From the NCBI GenBank assembly GCA_943325515.2, contig CALPPS020000045.1, forward strand, positions 1-19,155: DNA of 19,155 nt. The letters run 5' to 3'. Made by a program: the position numbers and the translations under genes. The notes under the pieces are model-generated. The model ran no database searches and had not been told where the DNA came from. It saw only the letters and a list, made by a program, of their open reading frames with translations. The DNA comes from Flavobacterium psychrophilum (GTDB taxonomy: Bacteria; Bacteroidota; Bacteroidia; Flavobacteriales; Flavobacteriaceae). This document shows, one piece after another, positions 16,255 to 19,155 of the stretch (positions are counted from its first letter, which is position 1; every line of letters begins with the position of its first letter).

Positions 16255-16848
16255 TTATTTGATGATTTTTGCATTCGAGTTGTTTGGTATAGCTCTTACA
16301 GTATCTAGCATTTTTAACATATCGCTTTCACCATCTTCTATTTTGATTTGACTTTTGCGATTAATTTCTTCAAATTGAAATTGTAAGGAACGAATTTCTG
16401 TATTTACCTCTTGTACCAATTTCACAATTTTAGCAGCAGGAATTTGATTTAAATGGATATAAAGATTAATAGCATTAATCTTAGTGCACAAAGCATTAAT
16501 CCTGCTTTTAATTTCAGGAAGATTAAATTCAATAGGAACATTGTTATTTAACTCGGTGGCTCTTTTAGAAAGGGTTTTAGCTTTTTGTTGAAAAGCACCT
16601 AAACTACTTTTGGGTTTTTGTGCTAATTCATTTAATAAAACACGCCATTCTCCCCAAGTATTAGTCAAGGAACGTGATGTTTCATTGTTAGGTTGCACAG
16701 AAAAGTTCCAACCATTACTAATGTTTTTGAATATCACTTCTTTTTTTTGCACTTCTTTTTCTTGGGCTAATGCACGAAGTTTTGGATCTTCTTGGCAGGA
16801 AGTGATAAAAAATAAACTTATAAGTAATGAAGAAAAAATTATTTTCAT
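16255..16848 (-). CDS. Lipoprotein of unknown function, upstream of mfd
   Basis: A 197-residue protein with a clear lipoprotein signal: a hydrophobic stretch LLISLFFITSC places the lipidated Cys at 18. The residues after it are QEDP, an acidic run of the kind that can act as a surface-export signal in Bacteroidetes. The mature part has a conserved-looking WNFSVQ and NTWGEWRVLLNEL section, followed by long amphipathic helices (about 85-165) that could form a helical bundle. I do not recognise a family. The ATG at 16848 is the only good start. It is the first gene of a unit with mfd, 3 bases apart, although an envelope lipoprotein and a DNA repair factor have no obvious shared role. It may be part of the unit for historical or expression reasons. 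Confidence 0.8.
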   Translation of the reverse strand: MKIIFSSLLISLFFITSCQEDPKLRALAQEKEVQKKEVIFKNISNGWNFSVQPNNETSRSLTNTWGEWRVLLNELAQKPKSSLGAFQQKAKTLSKRATELNNNVPIEFNLPEIKSRINALCTKINAINLYIHLNQIPAAKIVKLVQEVNTEIRSLQFQFEEINRKSQIKIEDGESDMLKMLDTVRAIPNNSNAKIIK

Positions 16849-16876
16849 CTCTAAGAAATTAATATATATAAAAGTA

Positions 16877-16884
16877 CAAAGGTA
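16877..16884 (-). promoter_or_regulatory. Candidate -7 element for the lipoprotein/mfd unit
   Basis: TACCTTTG on the minus strand fits TAnnTTTG and lies 29 bases before the ATG at 16848. A TTTG (complement of 16910-16913) is 25 bases upstream, slightly further than the usual spacing. Confidence 0.45.
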
Positions 16885-16954
16885 AAAGGAAACTATATTT
16901 AGAACTAGTCAAACGGACTATTATTTTGTTAAAAAAGAAAGGAAACTTTTAACT

Positions 16955-16983
16955 AAAGATACCTTCTTGAAAACGTATCTTTG
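16955..16983 (+). promoter_or_regulatory. tdh -7 element inside an 8-bp inverted repeat (candidate operator)
   Basis: AAAGATAC (16955-16962) and GTATCTTT (16975-16982) are perfect inverse copies with a 12-base spacer, so the half-site centres are 20 bases apart, about two helical turns. The right half overlaps TATCTTTG (16976-16983), a full match to TAnnTTTG. Binding of a dimeric protein here would block the promoter. The regulator is unknown. Confidence 0.4.
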
Positions 16984-16999
16984 TTCAACAAACACCTAA

Positions 17000-17025
17000 T
17001 TCGCTGTAAAATTATATGTAGCGAA
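17000..17025 (+). promoter_or_regulatory. Small leader hairpin before tdh
   Basis: TTCGCT (17000-17005) pairs with AGCGAA (17020-17025) around a 14-base loop. It lies in the presumed leader, 20 bases before the tdh ATG, and is not followed by a T-run. It may be chance or affect ribosome access. Confidence 0.2.
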
Positions 17026-17044
17026 GCGGAGTAAATCTTACTAA

Positions 17045-17983
17045 ATGAGTACAAAAATTTTAATTATTGGTGCTTGTGGACAAATAGGTAATGAGCTTAC
17101 CAAAAAGCTAAGAACCATCTATGGGGTAGATAATGTTATTGCTTCTGATATTCGAAAACTTAATAGTGATATTGTCAACGAAGGTATTTTTGAAGTGGTA
17201 AACGCGTTAGACTTTAATCAAATTGAGCATTTGGTTGAACAATATCAAATTACCGACATTTATTTGATGGCCGCATTATTGTCAGCAACGGCAGAAAAAA
17301 ATCCAGCTTTTGCTTGGGATTTGAATATGAATTCGCTTTTTCATGTCTTGAATTTGGCGAAAGCCAAAAAGATAAAAAAAATATTTTGGCCTTCGTCTAT
17401 CGCCGTTTTTGGACCAACAACCCCAAGAGACAATACACCACAATATACCATCATGGAACCCACAACTGTTTATGGTATTAGTAAACAAACGGGTGAGAGA
17501 TGGTGTGAATATTATCATCATATTTATGGAGTTGATGTTAGAAGCATTAGATATCCAGGTTTAATTAGTTGGTCAACGGAACCAGGAGGAGGCACAACGG
17601 ATTATGCTGTTGATATTTATCACAAAGCATTAAAAAATGGCAAGTATGAATGTTTTCTTTCTGAAGACACCTTTTTGCCAATGATGTATATGGATGATGC
17701 TATTAGAGCCACACTAGAAATTATGCAAGCACCAAAAGAAGCTATTAAAATCCGCTCCTCTTATAATTTATCGGGAGTGAGTTTTACGCCAAAACAAATA
17801 GCTGCCGAAATTAAGAAACACATCCCAAATTTAATGATTACTTATAAACCAGATTTTCGTCAGAAGATTGCCGACAGTTGGCCAGCTTCTATAGATGATA
17901 GTTGTGCCAGAAAGGATTGGCAATGGAAACATAAATTTGATTTAGCCTCAATGACTGTTGAGATGTTGGAAAATCTAAAGTAA
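17045..17983 (+). CDS. L-threonine 3-dehydrogenase, SDR type
   Basis: A 312-residue extended-SDR protein that closely fits the short-chain L-threonine dehydrogenases known from Flavobacterium and other Bacteroidetes. These oxidise L-threonine with NAD+ to 2-amino-3-ketobutyrate, which Kbl then splits to glycine and acetyl-CoA. The NAD-binding motif GACGQIG is at residues 9-15, the acidic residue Asp35 ends the second strand, PSSIAVFG is at 116-123, and the catalytic pair is Tyr143 and Lys147 in YGISK. The substrate-lobe motif RYPGLISW and MMYMDDAIRA also match. It is not the zinc-dependent MDR-type enzyme (Tdh of E. coli), so I give no symbol. No kbl gene is next to it. The gene stands alone, with an operator-like inverted repeat at its promoter. 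Its stop lies 1 base from that of the converging NTF2-like gene. Confidence 0.9.
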   Translation: MSTKILIIGACGQIGNELTKKLRTIYGVDNVIASDIRKLNSDIVNEGIFEVVNALDFNQIEHLVEQYQITDIYLMAALLSATAEKNPAFAWDLNMNSLFHVLNLAKAKKIKKIFWPSSIAVFGPTTPRDNTPQYTIMEPTTVYGISKQTGERWCEYYHHIYGVDVRSIRYPGLISWSTEPGGGTTDYAVDIYHKALKNGKYECFLSEDTFLPMMYMDDAIRATLEIMQAPKEAIKIRSSYNLSGVSFTPKQIAAEIKKHIPNLMITYKPDFRQKIADSWPASIDDSCARKDWQWKHKFDLASMTVEMLENLK

Positions 17984-17984
17984 T

Positions 17985-18485
17985 TTATTTGCTTTCTTTT
18001 AAGGTATTAATTAAAGCATCTTCTATAGGGGCTTTAATTTTTATGACATCATCGGTTTTATCATTTGGAATAGTCATCGAAAGCACATAGTGTTTTATTT
18101 TCCAATTTCCATTAATTAAAACGAGAACACCTGATCCGCGACAAATTTTCATTTGGGTATTTAATAGCTCATCAAACCAAGCCATTTTTTTATCATAATT
18201 AAAATAAATGTGTCTTTCCAAAGCGGTAAAACTCCATGCTTTTCCTTTATCAAAAAAGGGTTTTGCAAACGCTTGAAAAGCTGGTTTAGTCCAATTTTCT
18301 GTGGCATCAGTTCCAATAAAAATAGAATCATCCGTTAACAAATCGAAGTAATTTGAATAATTTGCTTCAGCGGCTGCTTTGTGCCAGTTGTCTAACATAC
18401 TATTTATTTCTTTTTCTGCTTTTTCTTGAGCATTTGTAGTAGAGTAGATTAGTGTGAATACTATAAAAAGAAATGATTTTTTCAT
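17985..18485 (-). CDS. Secreted NTF2-like (SnoaL/DUF4440-type) protein
   Basis: A 166-residue protein with a typical signal peptide (about 1-19, ending TTNAQ). The mature part follows the NTF2-like cone fold: a first helix INSMLDNWHKAAAEANYSNYFDLL, then DDSIFIGTDATENW, then a strand-rich half with MAWFDELLNTQ and GSGVLVLINGNWKIKHYVLSM. This is the pattern of the small SnoaL/DUF4440 proteins, whose known members range from enzymes to binding proteins, so no reaction can be given. An exported form is common in Flavobacterium. It converges with the threonine dehydrogenase gene with only 1 base between stops and no terminator visible. A 16-base palindrome lies just before its ATG. Confidence 0.85.
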   Translation of the reverse strand: MKKSFLFIVFTLIYSTTNAQEKAEKEINSMLDNWHKAAAEANYSNYFDLLTDDSIFIGTDATENWTKPAFQAFAKPFFDKGKAWSFTALERHIYFNYDKKMAWFDELLNTQMKICRGSGVLVLINGNWKIKHYVLSMTIPNDKTDDVIKIKAPIEDALINTLKESK

Positions 18486-18486
18486 A

Positions 18487-18502
18487 ACAAATATGTATTT
18501 GT
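18487..18502. promoter_or_regulatory. 16-bp palindrome abutting the NTF2-like start codon
   Basis: ACAAATA, two bases, TATTTGT: seven perfect pairs with a 2-base centre. It begins one base from the ATG (complement of 18483-18485) of the NTF2-like gene. It could be an operator for the divergent NTF2-like and L,D-transpeptidase genes, or a structure over the ribosome-binding region. Confidence 0.35.
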
Positions 18503-18558
18503 AATAGTTTAAAATTGTAGATTACCTCTATGAAGTAAAGATACTAAATTGAGGTTGA

Positions 18559-18587
18559 TTGAAATGGACTATGTTTTTGTATTTTTA
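18559..18587 (+). promoter_or_regulatory. Candidate promoter for the L,D-transpeptidase gene
   Basis: TTG (18559-18561), 18 bases, then TATTTTTA (18580-18587), close to the TTTG / TAnnTTTG pattern with the last base changed. Transcription would begin about 15-20 bases before the ATG at 18610. Confidence 0.4.
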
Positions 18588-18609
18588 TATTAAAATTAGA
18601 GGTGTTTTT

Positions 18610-19155
18610 ATGAAGAACAGACAACTTTTTTTGGTTTTAATTTTAGTCTTTGTGATTGCGGTTTCATTGACCAGTTGGCATTGCGCTAAAAAAGAAAATA
18701 ATTTATCCAATAAAGAAAATGGTAAGTACTCTAATGAAAAAGTCTTACTCTCATTTGATAGTACATTGGTAGAAACTTTTTATGCCAAGTATCCTAAATT
18801 AGTTACCTACAAAAAACAGATAACTTCTTTGTATAAAAAAAACCAATATTCTTTTATTTGGTATGATAAAAAAGGAAGAAAAGAAACAGCTGATGTTATT
18901 TATAATAAAATAAATAATTTGTTAGAGGAAGGATTGGAAACAAAAGTTCCTTATAAAAGTGAATTGGACGCCATGTTTCAAAAGACAACATCAAAACCTA
19001 ATATTGCTGTTGAATTGTTTCTTACAAATTATTATTTTTTTTATACAAACAAAGTTTTGCAGGGACTTGACGAAACAAAATCAAATGATTTAGGGTGGTA
19101 TTTACCTAGAAAAAAACAAACGTATGTTGACTACCTTGACTCTTTATTAGTTGAC
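18610..19155 (+). CDS. L,D-transpeptidase (YcbB-like), N-terminal part, runs off right edge
   Basis: 182 codons of an open frame beginning MKNRQLFLVLILVF are visible, running to the edge of the window. An N-terminal hydrophobic stretch (about residues 5-22) acts as a signal or anchor. The following segment, FYAKYPKLVTYKKQI, FIWYDKKGRKETADVIYNKI and LGWYLPRKKQTYVDYLD, matches the helical scaffold domain found ahead of the catalytic part of YcbB/LdtD-type L,D-transpeptidases in flavobacteria. These enzymes make 3-3 crosslinks in peptidoglycan. The peptidoglycan-binding and catalytic Cys domains lie outside the window, so activity is inferred. A Cys at about residue 25 follows Trp-His, which does not fit a lipobox. 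The divergent neighbour is the NTF2-like gene. Confidence 0.82.
   Translation, partial: MKNRQLFLVLILVFVIAVSLTSWHCAKKENNLSNKENGKYSNEKVLLSFDSTLVETFYAKYPKLVTYKKQITSLYKKNQYSFIWYDKKGRKETADVIYNKINNLLEEGLETKVPYKSELDAMFQKTTSKPNIAVELFLTNYYFFYTNKVLQGLDETKSNDLGWYLPRKKQTYVDYLDSLLVD

Noticed and set aside
18610..18690. Lipobox in the L,D-transpeptidase N-terminus
   Set aside because: The Cys follows Ser-Trp-His, which does not fit the lipobox pattern; a signal anchor is more likely.
1..19155. Mobile elements, CRISPR arrays, tRNA or rRNA genes, toxin-antitoxin or phage-defence genes
   Set aside because: None found by reading both strands; all sizeable frames are accounted for by core-type genes.

Overview
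This window is AT-rich DNA from a member of the Bacteroidetes, most likely a Flavobacterium or close relative. The evidence is several lines that agree. A secreted protease ends in a type IX secretion (T9SS) C-terminal sorting domain. Most transcription units are preceded by the Bacteroidetes -7 element TAnnTTTG, with few purine-rich Shine-Dalgarno sequences. The proteins read like flavobacterial orthologues, for example a short-chain (SDR-type) threonine dehydrogenase, an M13 peptidase ending in Trp, and a TTG-started Mfd. I see no mobile element, tRNA, rRNA, CRISPR array or phage gene, and the region looks like ordinary chromosomal core.

Layout. At 1-1744 (minus strand) lies a metal-handling group: an SCO-type thioredoxin-fold protein, then feoA, then the 5' part of feoB running off the left edge. 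At 1884-3938 (plus) is an exported M13 metallopeptidase with its own terminator. At 4086-5250 (minus) a two-gene unit encodes a small zinc-finger protein and an SDR-like NAD(P)-binding protein, behind a good two-part promoter. At 5435-6227 (plus) a short, tailless single-stranded-DNA-binding protein is followed by an HRDC-domain protein, closed by a strong hairpin that also faces the next unit. At 6282-9038 (minus) are metG and a HAD phosphatase. At 9158-10618 (plus) are an LD-carboxypeptidase and a YraN-family protein, separated by an unusual repeat-rich spacer. At 10695-12875 (plus) is the T9SS-exported metalloprotease with FnIII-like and CUB-like domains. At 12889-16848 (minus) are a small lipoprotein gene and mfd, three bases apart. 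At 17045-17983 (plus) is threonine 3-dehydrogenase, converging with a small secreted NTF2-like protein (17985-18485, minus). At 18610 (plus) an L,D-transpeptidase begins and runs off the right edge.

How the genes relate. The themes are iron uptake (feoAB), cell-wall turnover (LD-carboxypeptidase, L,D-transpeptidase), envelope proteolysis (M13 and the T9SS metalloprotease), DNA metabolism (ssb, the HRDC protein, mfd, possibly YraN), translation (metG) and threonine catabolism (tdh). No previously undescribed multi-gene system is clearly visible. The items most worth a second look are the tailless SSB/HRDC pair with direct repeats upstream, the roughly 34-nt imperfect inverted repeat before yraN, the operator-like inverted repeat overlapping the tdh -7 element, and the palindrome touching the start codon of the NTF2-like gene.
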